The notes beneath the pieces are model-generated. The model saw nothing but the letters and a program-made list of their open reading frames with translations. It searched no databases and was not told the origin of the DNA. This document shows, piece by piece, positions 30,473 through 41,807 of a stretch of DNA of 42,172 bases (position 1 is its first letter; each line of letters begins with the position of its first letter). Origin of the DNA: an uncultured Faecalibacterium sp. (GTDB taxonomy: Bacteria > Bacillota > Clostridia > Oscillospirales > Ruminococcaceae); the NCBI GenBank assembly GCA_934540955.1, contig CAKTCY010000012.1, positions 1 through 42,172 of the forward strand, written 5' to 3'. A program made the translations under genes and the position numbers.

Positions 30473-31237
30473 ATGGCTGCGCAATACGAACTGCTCAAAG
30501 AGCTGCTCAACAGCGGCACAAAGCTAAGCTTTGGACAGGATTTCTTCTTCAAGTTTTATCAGGCCTTTCTGCTGAAGGACCGCTGGATGCAGTACATCAG
30601 CGGCGTGGGCACCACCCTGCTGGTCACCGCACTGGCGCTGGCGCTGGGCGTGGTGCTGGGCAGCGTGGTGGCGCTGGTGCGCGTTACCCACGACCAGCAG
30701 CGCCCGGGCCACAAAAACGCGGTGCTGGGCTTTTTTAACGCGGTGTGTCAGGTGTACACCACCATCATCCGCGGTACGCCCATGATGGTGCAGCTGCTGA
30801 TCATGAGCATGGTCATTTTTGCCAACAGCCGCAACTTTACCATGGTGGGTGCGCTGACGTTGGGCATCAACTCCGGCGCGTATGTATCCGAGATCATCCG
30901 CGGCGGCCTGATGGCCGTGGATCCCGGCCAGATGGAGGCCGGGCGCAGCCTTGGCCTGAACTACATGACCACCATGGTGGTCATCATCATCCCGCAGGCC
31001 ATCCGCGCAGTGCTGCCTGCACTGGGCAACGAGTTCATCATCCTGCTCAAGGATACCTCCCTGATCACCACCATCGGCGGCAAGGAGCTGCTGTATGCCG
31101 CACAGGGCATTATGAACCGCACCTACGAGGCCATGTTCCCCCTGCTGGGCGTTGCACTGATCTACCTGATCCTTGTTATGCTGTTTACATGGCTGCTGAG
31201 CAAGTTTGAGAGGAGGCTGGCACAAAGTGACCGATAA
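30473..31237 (+). CDS. polar amino acid ABC transporter permease
   Basis: This 254-residue membrane permease of the HisM/GlnP family has a conserved first part ([25 protein letters not shown]), the typical [14 protein letters not shown] and the ATPase-contacting loop [27 protein letters not shown] (split at about 165-191). About five membrane segments are visible. The N-terminal 35 residues before the first helix are longer than usual. GAGG is six bases before the ATG. It lies 112 bases after the binding-protein gene, past the attenuating terminator, and overlaps the ATPase gene by 11 bases. It likely works as a homodimer. Confidence 0.95.
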   Translation: MAAQYELLKELLNSGTKLSFGQDFFFKFYQAFLLKDRWMQYISGVGTTLLVTALALALGVVLGSVVALVRVTHDQQRPGHKNAVLGFFNAVCQVYTTIIRGTPMMVQLLIMSMVIFANSRNFTMVGALTLGINSGAYVSEIIRGGLMAVDPGQMEAGRSLGLNYMTTMVVIIIPQAIRAVLPALGNEFIILLKDTSLITTIGGKELLYAAQGIMNRTYEAMFPLLGVALIYLILVMLFTWLLSKFERRLAQSDR

Positions 31238-31991
31238 AATTTTGGAAGTACGCGGCCTGACCAAGACCTACGGCGGCGTAAAAAAGCGCGGCGCAAAAAA
31301 GGCCGATCCCACGCTGGACGTGCTGAAGGGTATCGACCTTGATATCTACCGCGGCGACGTGGTGTGCCTGATCGGCCCTTCCGGCTGCGGCAAGTCCACC
31401 TTTCTGCGCTGCCTGAACCGGCTGGAGACTCCTTCCTCCGGCTCCATCAAGTTTGAAGGGGTGGAGGTGGACGAGGCGCACATTGACGCCGTGCGCCAGA
31501 AGATGGGCATGGTGTTCCAGCACTTCAACCTGTTCCCCCACCTGACCGTGAAGAAGAACCTTGAGCTTGCCCCCAGCCTGCTGAAGCTGAAGGATAAAGA
31601 GGCCATCTCTGCCCGCGCAGACGAGCTGCTGGCCCGCGTAGGTCTGGCCGACAAGGCCAACGCCTACCCCAGAAGCCTGTCCGGCGGTCAGCAGCAGCGC
31701 ATTGCCATTGCCCGTGCGCTGGCCATGGACCCGGACGTGATCCTGTTCGACGAGCCCACCAGCGCCCTTGACCCCGAGATGGTGGGCGAGGTGCTGGAGC
31801 TGATGAAGGAGCTGGCACACACCGGCATCACCATGCTGGTTGTCACCCACGAAATGGGCTTTGCCCGCGAGGTGTCCAACCGGGTCATCTTCATCGACGA
31901 TGGCAAGATTCAGGAGGACGAGCCGCCGCAGGAGCTGTTCTCGAACCCCAAGCACCCCCGCCTGAAGGCCTTCCTCTCCAAGATGCTGTAA
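31227..31991 (+). CDS. polar amino acid ABC transporter ATP-binding protein
   Basis: This 254-residue ATPase of the GlnQ/HisP group has Walker [10 protein letters not shown] (50-58), the Q-loop [13 protein letters not shown], the signature LSGGQQQR (151-158), Walker B VILFDE (171-176) and the switch histidine in VVTHEMG. The start is taken as GTG at 31227, ten bases after AGGAGG; the upstream TTG at 31206 lies on the wrong side of that site. An insert [12 protein letters not shown] (18-29), basic and absent from most relatives, sits between the first strand and LDVLKGIDL. It ends at a strong terminator shared with the facing glp genes. Confidence 0.95.
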   Translation: MTDKILEVRGLTKTYGGVKKRGAKKADPTLDVLKGIDLDIYRGDVVCLIGPSGCGKSTFLRCLNRLETPSSGSIKFEGVEVDEAHIDAVRQKMGMVFQHFNLFPHLTVKKNLELAPSLLKLKDKEAISARADELLARVGLADKANAYPRSLSGGQQQRIAIARALAMDPDVILFDEPTSALDPEMVGEVLELMKELAHTGITMLVVTHEMGFAREVSNRVIFIDDGKIQEDEPPQELFSNPKHPRLKAFLSKML

Positions 31992-32004
31992 GCTATAACA
32001 AAGC

Positions 32005-32042
32005 AAAGGAGCCGCTGCACCTGCCGTGCAGCGGCTCCTTTT
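32005..32042. terminator. bidirectional terminator between the ABC and glp operons
   Basis: A perfect 16-bp stem (32005-32020 with 32026-32041) with a CTGCC loop is followed by TTTT on the plus strand and flanked by A-rich sequence for the minus direction. It lies between two convergent operons. Confidence 0.85.
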
Positions 32043-32066
32043 GTATGCGGGAGTGCAGGGGAGTGC

Positions 32067-32414
32067 TTATGCCATATCGCGGCAGGTCACAATGTCAGCC
32101 CCGGTGCCGCAGACGTTCTGCAGCACCACATCGCCCACATGGATGGGCGCGTGCAGCACCACGCTGTCCAGCGCGGCGACCACCTCGGCCATCTGTCCCT
32201 TGGGCACAGGCTTGGAGGTCTTGACCGGGCAGCGGGAGTGCAGACAGCCCTCGGCGCGCACGGTGCTGGTGATGATGCGGGTGGGGTGGGTCAGCTCCTC
32301 CTTGCCGTAGGCGATGCCGTTGGGGCAGCCGTTGCCGGTCACCTTGTAGTCGTTGGCCTCATCCACCTGCAAATGGCAGCCCTGCGGGCAGCAGGTGCAA
32401 ATTACTTCCTTCAT
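32067..32414 (-). CDS. DUF1667 cysteine-rich protein of the glycerol-3-phosphate dehydrogenase operon
   Basis: This protein of about 115 residues belongs to DUF1667, small proteins nearly always encoded beside anaerobic glycerol-3-phosphate dehydrogenase genes in Firmicutes. Cysteines CTCCPQGC near the N-terminus and GNGCPNG and CLHSRCPVK further on could bind an iron-sulfur cluster or zinc. The ATG at 32423 overlaps the preceding stop (ATGA) but has GGAGG only one base away, so the ATG at 32414, ten bases from it, is preferred; either is possible. It may be the small electron-transfer partner replacing GlpC. The exact role is unknown. Confidence 0.85.
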   Translation of the reverse strand: MKEVICTCCPQGCHLQVDEANDYKVTGNGCPNGIAYGKEELTHPTRIITSTVRAEGCLHSRCPVKTSKPVPKGQMAEVVAALDSVVLHAPIHVGDVVLQNVCGTGADIVTCRDMA

Positions 32415-32419
32415 ATCGC

Positions 32420-33673
32420 TCATGCCTCCTCGATCTCAATGGTCACTTCGTCCACGGGGGCTCTGTCCAGCAGCACTCTGGGCAGGGCAATGTGCTCCAT
32501 CTCGCCGGGGGCAAGGCGGTCGCGCTTGAAGCGTGCGATCACTGTGTCGCCGCTCTTGACAAGGATGGTGCTCCTGCCGCAGATGCGGCGGACGCGGAAG
32601 GAGACGTTGGTGCTCTTTTCCACGCCCTCCAGACGGATGCGCTGGGGCAGGGTGTAGCCAAGGTCTGCGCCGGGCTTCACGGTCAGCACGCGCCCCTCGG
32701 CCACAGGGCCGTTCTGGACGTAGTTGGCAGCGGCCGCACCGGCCAGCTCGCTCTCGCCGGAAACAAAGTCCACCAGATCATGCACCTGCACCACGTTGCC
32801 GCAGGCAAACACGCCGGGGATGCTGGTCTCCATGTTTTCGTACACGATGGCACCCTTGGTGCGGGGGTCCATCTCGATGCCGGCCTGCTTGGTCAGTTCG
32901 TTTTCGGGGATCAGACCCACGCTCAGCAGAATGGTGTCCACATCGAACTCCATCTCGGTGCCGGGGATGGGCTTGCGGTCAGGGCCGATCTCAGCCACGA
33001 TGGCCTTTTCTACGCGGTCCTTGCCCTGAATATCCACGATGGTGTGGGAGAGGTACAGGGGGATGTCAAAGTCGTTCAGGCACTGCACGATGTTGCGGGT
33101 CAGGCCGCCGGAGTAGGGCATCACCTCTACGCAGGCCAGAACCTTTGCGCCCTCAAGGGTCATGCGGCGTGCCATGATGAGGCCGATGTCGCCGCTGCCG
33201 AGGATCAGCACCCGCTTGCCCACCAGATAGCCTTCCATGTTCACATAGCGCTGTGCGGCACCGGCGGTGTACACACCGGCAGGGCGGGTGCCCGGGGTAC
33301 CGATGGCACCGCGGGTGCGCTCGCGGCAGCCCATGCCCAGCACGATGCTCTTGGCCTCGATGATCTGGTAGCCGTGCTCCTTGGAGACGCAGTGCACCTT
33401 TTTGTCCGGGGTCACCTCCAGCACCATGGTGTCCAGCTGCACCTTCACGCCGGTGTCTTTGAGCATCTCAATAAAGCGTCCGGCGTACTCCGGGCCGGTG
33501 AGCTGCTCGCCAAAGCGGTGCAGACCAAAGCCGTTGTGGATGCACTGGTTCAGAATGCCGCCCAGCTCCTTGTCGCGCTCCAGAATGAGGATGTCGCGCA
33601 GACCGCTTTCCCATGCCTTGCAGGCAGCAGCAAGGCCCGCAGGGCCGCCGCCGATAATGACCAGATCAACCAT
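32420..33673 (-). CDS. FAD/NAD(P)-dependent oxidoreductase, partner of the GlpA-like subunit
   Basis: This 417-residue flavoprotein has an N-terminal FAD-binding motif DLVIIGGGPAGLAAA and a second dinucleotide site RVLILGSGDIGLIMARR at about 162-178, as in pyridine nucleotide-disulfide oxidoreductases, but no CxxxxC redox disulfide. A conserved GVFACGNVVQVHDLVDFVS near residue 290 is the second FAD contact. It sits between the GlpA-like gene (8-base overlap) and the DUF1667 gene, a standard trio in Firmicutes, so it probably passes electrons from glycerol-3-phosphate oxidation to NAD or another carrier. AGGAGG is eight bases before the ATG. It is not homologous in detail to E. coli GlpB, so no symbol is given. 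Confidence 0.9.
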   Translation of the reverse strand: MVDLVIIGGGPAGLAAACKAWESGLRDILILERDKELGGILNQCIHNGFGLHRFGEQLTGPEYAGRFIEMLKDTGVKVQLDTMVLEVTPDKKVHCVSKEHGYQIIEAKSIVLGMGCRERTRGAIGTPGTRPAGVYTAGAAQRYVNMEGYLVGKRVLILGSGDIGLIMARRMTLEGAKVLACVEVMPYSGGLTRNIVQCLNDFDIPLYLSHTIVDIQGKDRVEKAIVAEIGPDRKPIPGTEMEFDVDTILLSVGLIPENELTKQAGIEMDPRTKGAIVYENMETSIPGVFACGNVVQVHDLVDFVSGESELAGAAAANYVQNGPVAEGRVLTVKPGADLGYTLPQRIRLEGVEKSTNVSFRVRRICGRSTILVKSGDTVIARFKRDRLAPGEMEHIALPRVLLDRAPVDEVTIEIEEA

Positions 33674-35111
33674 TGCTCTTTCCTCCTACCTTCGTTTCGC
33701 TGACCAGAACGTTCGAGCCGTTCTTATCCTGCAGGATGTCCAAGGGGTCTATGCCCAGTTCACGGCTGATAAGCTCCAGCACGCGGGGGCCGCAGAAGCC
33801 GCCCTGACAGCGGCCCATGCCTGCACCGGCGCGGCGCTTGACGCCGTCGATGGTGTTGGCGGGCACCTCGCTGTGGAGGGCTGCCAAAATCTCGCCCTCG
33901 GTGATGGTCTCGCAGCGGCAGATGACCCGGCCGTAGGCGGGCTGCTCCTTGACAAGCGCTGCCTTTTCCTCTGCGGAAAGCTCCTTGAAGCGGATGTGGC
34001 GGCGACCGTCCTTGTAGTCGGCCTTTTCCGCGCCCAGAACGCCGCGCTGCTGCAGGATGGCAACGGCCTCCTCCGCAACCGCCGGGGCAGCGGACAGGCC
34101 GGGGCTCTTCATGCCGGCCAGATCGATCCAGCCGGGTGCCTCCGGCTCCTCGCCAATAATAAAGTCGTCCACATCCAGATTGGCGCGCACGCCCGCAAAG
34201 CTGCGGATGGACTCGCCAAAGTTGATGCTGGGCACGCTGCGCTGGGCAGTGGCCTTGACAAATTCCAGACCGCTGCTGGTGCAGGAGGTATCATTGCCCT
34301 CCACAGGCTCTGCGTTGGGGCCAACGATCAGGTTGCCGTGCACGGTAGGTGCCACCAGCACGCCCTTGCCCAGTTCGTTGGGGCACTGGAAGATGACGTG
34401 GCTCACGCGGGTGCCCTCGCTCTTGTCCAGCAGATAGTACTCGCCTCGGGTGGGGATGATGCGGAAGTTGGCTGGCTCCACCATGGAGTGCACCTTGTCC
34501 GCCCAGATACCGGCAGCGTTGATGACGCAGCGGGTCTCCACCGTGCCGCCGGGCACGGTCAGGCGGTAGCCGCCCTCGATGGCTTCGGCATCGGTCACCT
34601 TGCAGCTGCGGCGCAGCTCCACACCGTTGCGCACCGCCACCTCGGTCATGGCGAGTGCGTACTCCCACGGGTTCACGATGGCGGCGCTGGGTGCCCACAG
34701 TGCGCCGCAGACCTTCTCGGAGAGGTTCGGCTCCATGGCAAGGGTCTCTTCCCGGGAAAGGAGCTTCATGCCGGGCACGCCGTTGGCGGTGCCGTTCTCA
34801 AACAGATGCTGCAGGTGGGGCAGTTCCTTCTCGTCCAGTGCCAGCACCAGCGAGCCGCACTGCTTGTAGGAGACATCCAGCCTTGCACAGATCTCCTTGG
34901 CCAGCGCTACGCCGCGCACATTCAGCCGTGCCATCCGGGTGCCGGGGGCGGGGTCGTAGCCTGCGTGGAGAATGGCGCTGTTGGCCTTGGTGGTGCAGTC
35001 TGCCACGTCATTCTCGGCTTCAAGGATGACCACCTTGTTGTCGTAGCGCGACAGTGCGTAGGCGGCAGCGGCACCGATGACACCACAGCCGATGATTGCT
35101 ACATCATACAT
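33666..35111 (-). CDS. GlpA-like FAD-dependent glycerol-3-phosphate dehydrogenase
   Basis: This 481-residue flavoenzyme has an N-terminal FAD site (YDVAIIGCGVIGAAAAYALS) and a DAO-type dehydrogenase domain to about 370. A C-terminal BFD-like [2Fe-2S] domain follows, with cysteines in VICRCETIT and GRCQGGFCGPRV. This is the layout of anaerobic GlpA-type glycerol-3-phosphate dehydrogenases, which make dihydroxyacetone phosphate. The long frame reaches 35246 but runs through the leader terminator; AGGAGG lies nine bases before the ATG at 35111. Related 2-hydroxyglutarate oxidases share the fold, but the adjacent glpP supports glycerol-3-phosphate. It is first in the three-gene operon and is controlled by the leader terminator. 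Confidence 0.9.
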   Translation of the reverse strand: MYDVAIIGCGVIGAAAAYALSRYDNKVVILEAENDVADCTTKANSAILHAGYDPAPGTRMARLNVRGVALAKEICARLDVSYKQCGSLVLALDEKELPHLQHLFENGTANGVPGMKLLSREETLAMEPNLSEKVCGALWAPSAAIVNPWEYALAMTEVAVRNGVELRRSCKVTDAEAIEGGYRLTVPGGTVETRCVINAAGIWADKVHSMVEPANFRIIPTRGEYYLLDKSEGTRVSHVIFQCPNELGKGVLVAPTVHGNLIVGPNAEPVEGNDTSCTSSGLEFVKATAQRSVPSINFGESIRSFAGVRANLDVDDFIIGEEPEAPGWIDLAGMKSPGLSAAPAVAEEAVAILQQRGVLGAEKADYKDGRRHIRFKELSAEEKAALVKEQPAYGRVICRCETITEGEILAALHSEVPANTIDGVKRRAGAGMGRCQGGFCGPRVLELISRELGIDPLDILQDKNGSNVLVSETKVGGKSNG

Positions 35112-35173
35112 TGTTCTTTTCCTCCTGTCCGTTCTGCCTTGGCCCGTCGGGAGCCGGGCAGCTGTTGATGGTA

Positions 35174-35223
35174 CAAAAAAAGAGCGAAACAAACAAAGGC
35201 AACTGCCCTTGTCCGTTTCGCTC
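35174..35223 (-). terminator. leader terminator of the glp operon, probable GlpP target
   Basis: GAGCGAAAC (minus strand, 35215-35223) pairs with GTTTCGCTC (35182-35190); an inner stem ACAAGGGC/GCCTTTGT extends it, and TTTTTTT follows (35174-35181). It lies between promoter and first gene, where a complete stop would silence the operon. An earlier copy of TGTTTGTTTC at about 35231-35240 could pair with the first arm and form an antiterminator. The upstream glpP suggests the regulator. Confidence 0.8.
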
Positions 35224-35258
35224 ATATCTCTTGAAACAAACAGCACTTGTTTGCTTTT

Positions 35259-35287
35259 ATGATACCTTGTCCCTGCACAAAAAGCAA
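35259..35287 (-). promoter_or_regulatory. glp operon promoter
   Basis: TTGCTT (35282-35287) and TATCAT (35259-35264) are 17 bases apart on the minus strand, giving a leader of about 140 bases that holds the regulated terminator. Confidence 0.65.
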
Positions 35288-35351
35288 GGTGTTTTGCACT
35301 TTTTGTGAAACCCTTACAAAAAACACCTGCTGCTTTTGCGCAGAATGCGGG

Positions 35352-35918
35352 TCACATATCCCACACCGCCTGATTGGTGGTGGAAATGGCGGTAGCCCCG
35401 GCCTCCAGAGCCGCCATCACGTCCTCCTTGTCCGCGATCAGACCGCCGGTCAGCACCGGCACCTTGGCCTTGGCGCAGACGCGGCGCAGGAGCTTGGGCA
35501 TGGTGCCGGGCAGCAGGTCCAGACAGTCCGGCAGATTTGGCGGGATCTTATCCAAGCTTTCCAGCGCGATGGAATCCAGCAGGAATACCCGCAGGATGGC
35601 AGCCAGCCCCAGCTCCTTGGCGCGGCGGATGAAGGACTGCCGGGTGGAGATGATGCCGTCGGCCTCGGTGGTGCTGCGGATGAAGTCCACCGCCACCTCC
35701 TTGCCCGCCAGCCCGGTAATAAGATCCACATGGACCACGGCAAAGCGCCCGGCCTCGTGGATACGGCGCACGATGGAGGCGATATTGCAGATATCTCCGT
35801 ATAATACGAATACCACCCGGATGTTCTCGTTGGTCAGCGCATTGCAAAGCCCGGCTTCGTCCTTGACGGCTGCAATGACCGGCGTTTCCTGAATGGCATC
35901 CATCAGCTCCTGCTTCAT
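35352..35918 (-). CDS. glpP: glycerol-3-phosphate responsive antiterminator
   Basis: This 188-residue protein is of the GlpP family. In B. subtilis GlpP binds glycerol-3-phosphate and the leader mRNA of glp genes, letting transcription pass a terminator. The TIM-barrel-like sequence shows PVIAAVKDE, VFVLYGDICNI, VHVDLITGLAGKEVAVDFI, GIISTRQSFIRRAKELGL and a C-terminal PVLTGGLI with ALEAGATAISTTN. AGGAGG is seven bases before the ATG at 35918; the frame upstream to 35951 lacks a site. It is encoded just upstream of the dehydrogenase operon, whose leader carries a matching terminator. It follows the M20 amidohydrolase by 35 bases and may share its transcript. Confidence 0.93.
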   Translation of the reverse strand: MKQELMDAIQETPVIAAVKDEAGLCNALTNENIRVVFVLYGDICNIASIVRRIHEAGRFAVVHVDLITGLAGKEVAVDFIRSTTEADGIISTRQSFIRRAKELGLAAILRVFLLDSIALESLDKIPPNLPDCLDLLPGTMPKLLRRVCAKAKVPVLTGGLIADKEDVMAALEAGATAISTTNQAVWDM

Positions 35919-35953
35919 GCTTTTCCTCCTGCCCGGCGTTCTGTGGGGCAATT

Positions 35954-37171
35954 TTACTGGTGCTCTGCCAGCCAGCGCAGCGCCATATAGGTGTAGGCTG
36001 CCGTGCCGCGGTACAGGATGCTGTCGTCAAAGCGCACCTTGGGGTGGTGCTGGCCGTAGGTGTAGCCCTCCTTGGCGTTGCCTGCGGCTAAGAACATACT
36101 CACGGTGGGCACCTCGTGGCTGACAAAGGAGAAGTCCTCGCTGCCGCCGCCGGGTTTGCCGCCGGTGAGCGGGGTCATATCCATAGCGCCCTTGCCCAGC
36201 AGCTCGGTCATATAGGTCAGGGCGTTGCTTGCCAGCGGGGTGTCCACCACCATGCAGGGGCAGTAATCGCTGAACTCCACCTCGGCGGTGCAGCGGTAGG
36301 CGGTAGCCACGCCCTGCGCAATTTCGGTCATGCGCTGGTGGATGAGGGCGCTGACCTTTTGCTCCGGGTCCACAGTGCGGATGGTGCCCCACATATCGGC
36401 AGTATCCGGGATGACGTTGGAGGCCTTGCCTGCCTCGAACCGGCCGGTGGTGAACACACCAAAGCCTGCGGGGTCCAGCTCGCGGCTGTTGATCTCCTGC
36501 AGGGCAATGTGGATGTGCGCCGCTGCGGTGATGGGGTCGATGCAGGCGTTGGGCATGGAGCCGTGGCCGCCCTTGCCGTGCACAACGATGTGGTACTGCT
36601 CGCAGCTGGCCATGGTGATGCCGCCGCCCGGCACCAGCACCATACCGGCGGGCAGGGGCATCCCAGCCAGCACATGGAACATGACCGCTGCGTCTACCTT
36701 GGGGTTCTCCAGCAGGCCGCTGTTTATCATATCCAGCGAGCCCTGAAAGATCTCCTCTGCGGGCTGGAACTCCAGCTTTACCGTGCCCTCGATCTCGTCC
36801 TCGTGCTCCTTGAGCAGCTTGGCTGCACCCAGCACCATGGCGGTGTGCATATCGTGGCCGCAGCCGTGCATCTTTCCGGGCAGCTCAGAGGAAAATTCCT
36901 CGCCGGATTCCTCCTGCAGGGGCAAGGCGTCCATGTCGCCGCGCAGCAGGATCACCTTACCGGGACGCTTGCCCCCGGCAAGGGCCACCACGCCGCACTT
37001 GCCGCAGTCCTGCGGGGTGTAGCCCATCTCGGTCAGCGCCTTTTTGACCAGTGCCTTGGTCTGGGGCAGGTCAAAGCCCACCTCCGGGTGACGGTGCAGG
37101 GTGCGCCGCCACTCCTGCAACTGGGGTTCCAGTGCCTTGGCGGCTTCCAACAGTTTTTCCGGTGCGATCAT
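35954..37171 (-). CDS. M20 family amidohydrolase
   Basis: This 405-residue zinc or manganese peptidase of family M20D (aminoacylase/IAA-amino acid hydrolase type) hydrolyses N-acyl amino acids or similar amides. The metal ligands are in LRGDMDALP, MHGCGHDMHTA and EFQPAEE, and a dimerisation domain follows with GKGGHGSMPNACIDPI. The C-terminal GGSEDFSF supplies the last ligands. The long frame reaches 37219 but would start inside the hairpin behind secA, so the ATG at 37171 is preferred, with GAGGGAG somewhat far upstream (11 bases). It lies 72 bases after secA on the same strand. The substrate is unknown. Confidence 0.92.
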   Translation of the reverse strand: MIAPEKLLEAAKALEPQLQEWRRTLHRHPEVGFDLPQTKALVKKALTEMGYTPQDCGKCGVVALAGGKRPGKVILLRGDMDALPLQEESGEEFSSELPGKMHGCGHDMHTAMVLGAAKLLKEHEDEIEGTVKLEFQPAEEIFQGSLDMINSGLLENPKVDAAVMFHVLAGMPLPAGMVLVPGGGITMASCEQYHIVVHGKGGHGSMPNACIDPITAAAHIHIALQEINSRELDPAGFGVFTTGRFEAGKASNVIPDTADMWGTIRTVDPEQKVSALIHQRMTEIAQGVATAYRCTAEVEFSDYCPCMVVDTPLASNALTYMTELLGKGAMDMTPLTGGKPGGGSEDFSFVSHEVPTVSMFLAAGNAKEGYTYGQHHPKVRFDDSILYRGTAAYTYMALRWLAEHQ

Positions 37172-37202
37172 TCTAAAATCAACTCCCTCTGAATTTATGA
37201 GG

Positions 37203-37230
37203 AAAACCCTCTCGGCCATGGCGGGGAGGG
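37203..37230 (-). terminator. possible secA terminator
   Basis: A 24-base near-palindrome (37207-37230, one mismatch and one G-T pair, no free loop in full pairing) lies 13 bases after the secA stop and is followed by TTTTCC on the minus strand. Probably a weak terminator. Confidence 0.45.
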
Positions 37231-37243
37231 CTTTGCCTTACGG

Positions 37244-40084
<2,841 letters not shown>

Positions 40085-40154
40085 AGGTCACACCTCATAA
40101 ATCTTAAAAATCGGGCTGTGATGCGCCCGGAATCGCGCATAACAATACAGGTAT

Positions 40155-40183
40155 ATGATACACCAAAGCGGCAGACACGTCAA
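40155..40183 (-). promoter_or_regulatory. secA promoter
   Basis: TTGACG (40178-40183) and TATCAT (40155-40160) are 17 bases apart on the minus strand, giving a leader of about 65 bases. Confidence 0.7.
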
Positions 40184-40349
40184 ATCTGCAAGGCTATTTT
40201 AGCCCGCTTTTACATGAACTTTCTGTAAAAAGATGCTGCAAGCTGTTCACAGCTTCCCGATATTCCGGCAGCACAGTTTATTTTCGCCCTATCGCTTTTG
40301 GGGGAATCGTGGTAGAATAGGGCTATCACTGATAGGGAGGGCTATACTT

Positions 40350-41186
40350 ATGCTCAAACGGCTGCGCACTGCGCACCCCATTCTTTATTGTATCCTGTCC
40401 GAGGTGCTGTTCCTTGGCAGCATGGTCGTGTTCAGCCTGCTGGCTACCATCGTGCTGGCAGTGGCGGGCGCGGATTTTGACACTATGGACGGCTACCTGC
40501 TGGGCTCTGTGCAGGAGGCTGTCGGGCTGGCCGTGGCGCTTTTGCTGCTGGCGCGCACCGGCAGGCTGGACCTGCTGCACCGGCGCGGCTGCGGCTTTAT
40601 GAACGGACTGCTGGTGGGAATGTACCCGCTGTTCTTCATCGGGTATACGGTCGTTGGGACGCTGGCCTTTGGCCGCCCGGACACGCCGCTGCTGCCGCTG
40701 CCCCGCATCCTGACCTTTGTGCTGAACATGATCCTTGTGGGCGTGGCCGAGGAGCTGGTGTTCCGGGGCATCATTGCCCAGACTTTGCTGGAGCGCTACG
40801 GCACCGCCCGCGCCGGGGTATGGAAGGCCTGCCTTGTGTCCGGCGTGCTGTTCGGCGCGGCGCACCTGAGCAACCTGATCGGCTCGGCACCCTTTGGCGT
40901 GCTGATGCAGTGCGTGTTTGCGGCCTCGCTGGGCGTGATGCTGGCCGCCATCTACTTCCGCACCGGCAATCTGTGGGTGACGGTGTTCCTGCACAGCGCC
41001 ATGGACATTGCCTCTATGCTCATCGGCGGGCTGTACGGCACCACCAGCGTGGCCGAGAGCGTGAGCGGCTACGACGCCTCGCGGCTGCTGTCGGTGGCGG
41101 TGTATCTGATCCCCACCGTGTTTCTGCTGCGCAAAAAGAAGCTGCCGGAGGTGCAGCTGTATTGGGGCGGCATTGTAAAAAATTAA
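40350..41186 (+). CDS. CPBP family intramembrane metalloprotease
   Basis: This 278-residue protein has about eight membrane segments and the Abi/CPBP protease motifs: EELVFRG (Glu134, Glu135, Arg139), the histidine of FGAAHLSN (His172) and HSAMD (His215, Asp219). Members relate to eukaryotic CAAX-processing Rce1; bacterial ones include bacteriocin immunity and regulated-proteolysis proteins. The frame extends to 40233, but GGGAGG lies ten bases before the ATG at 40350. A small dyad CTATC-ACT-GATAG (40323-40335) precedes the ribosome site. The promoter is less clear, possibly TAGAAT near 40313 with a weak -35. The target is unknown. Confidence 0.9.
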   Translation: MLKRLRTAHPILYCILSEVLFLGSMVVFSLLATIVLAVAGADFDTMDGYLLGSVQEAVGLAVALLLLARTGRLDLLHRRGCGFMNGLLVGMYPLFFIGYTVVGTLAFGRPDTPLLPLPRILTFVLNMILVGVAEELVFRGIIAQTLLERYGTARAGVWKACLVSGVLFGAAHLSNLIGSAPFGVLMQCVFAASLGVMLAAIYFRTGNLWVTVFLHSAMDIASMLIGGLYGTTSVAESVSGYDASRLLSVAVYLIPTVFLLRKKKLPEVQLYWGGIVKN

Positions 41187-41207
41187 GGCTTGCGGACAAA
41201 AATCTTC

Positions 41208-41236
41208 TTGCAATCTGCTGTGCAATCTGGTATACT
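41208..41236 (+). promoter_or_regulatory. rpsO promoter
   Basis: TTGCAA (41208-41213) and TATACT (41231-41236) are 17 bases apart, giving a leader of about 100 bases before rpsO. Confidence 0.75.
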
Positions 41237-41249
41237 GTATCTGTTACCG

Positions 41250-41307
41250 TGGCACGGGGCTGGGAGTATGCCCGCTTTTGGGAGAACCGTTTCCCGCCGC
41301 TGTGCCA
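41250..41307 (+). promoter_or_regulatory. candidate S15-binding leader of rpsO
   Basis: An outer stem TGGCAC/GTGCCA (41250-41255 with 41302-41307) encloses two hairpins, GGGC/GCCC near 41257-41273 and GGGA/TCCC near 41280-41294, making a three-way junction. Ribosomal protein S15 binds a three-way junction in 16S rRNA and represses its own mRNA in several bacteria, so this leader fits autoregulation. Confidence 0.5.
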
Positions 41308-41342
41308 TAGGCAGATAAATTACTTGAAAGAGGTACTGTATT

Positions 41343-41597
41343 ATGAATAAGCAGGAAGTTATGGCCAAAGTCGCTCTGACCGAGAAGGACACTGGCTCCC
41401 CCGAGGTTCAGGTCGCTCTGCTGACCGCTCACATCAACGAGCTGAACGAGCACCTGAAGAAGAACCCTAACGATCACCACAGCCGCCGCGGTCTGCTGAA
41501 GATGGTTGGCCGTCGCCGCAATCTGCTGGCTTATCTCCAGAAGAAGGACATCGAGCGTTACCGTGCTCTGATCGCAACTCTGGGTCTGCGTAAGTAA
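41343..41597 (+). CDS. rpsO: 30S ribosomal protein S15
   Basis: This 84-residue protein is S15, an early-assembling protein of the small ribosomal subunit that binds the central domain of 16S rRNA. The helical sequence is well conserved: [39 protein letters not shown] and [19 protein letters not shown]. It is a few residues shorter than the usual 88-89, mainly at the N-terminus. GAGG lies before the ATG. Codons are those of a highly expressed gene. It precedes pnp, the normal bacterial order, with a terminator between. Confidence 0.98.
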   Translation: MNKQEVMAKVALTEKDTGSPEVQVALLTAHINELNEHLKKNPNDHHSRRGLLKMVGRRRNLLAYLQKKDIERYRALIATLGLRK

Positions 41598-41607
41598 TTT
41601 TAACGGA

Positions 41608-41640
41608 GGGCAGGTACCGCAAAGGTACCTGCCCTTTGCT
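41608..41640 (+). terminator. terminator after rpsO
   Basis: A perfect 11-bp stem GGGCAGGTACC/GGTACCTGCCC (41608-41618 with 41624-41634) with a GCAAA loop is followed by TTTGCTTTAT. Confidence 0.8.
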
Positions 41641-41744
41641 TTATGTATAGCTCCATGTATCCCATGCGCACAAAATAGCGGTGGCAGCGTATTGCAGCAG
41701 TAAATCGAACGCCCGTGCCTGCGGGCAGGGACGCTGGATTTATT

Positions 41745-41752
41745 GCTATAAT
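41745..41752 (+). promoter_or_regulatory. probable pnp promoter (extended -10)
   Basis: GCTATAAT with TG one base further up gives an extended -10 (TGCTATAAT, 41744-41752). The -35 position has no good match. It lies 55 bases before the pnp ATG. Confidence 0.5.
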
Positions 41753-41807
41753 GCGCACGCCACGGCTTTTTGGATAGAACGATCCGAAAAACAAGGAGGC
41801 AGAAACA

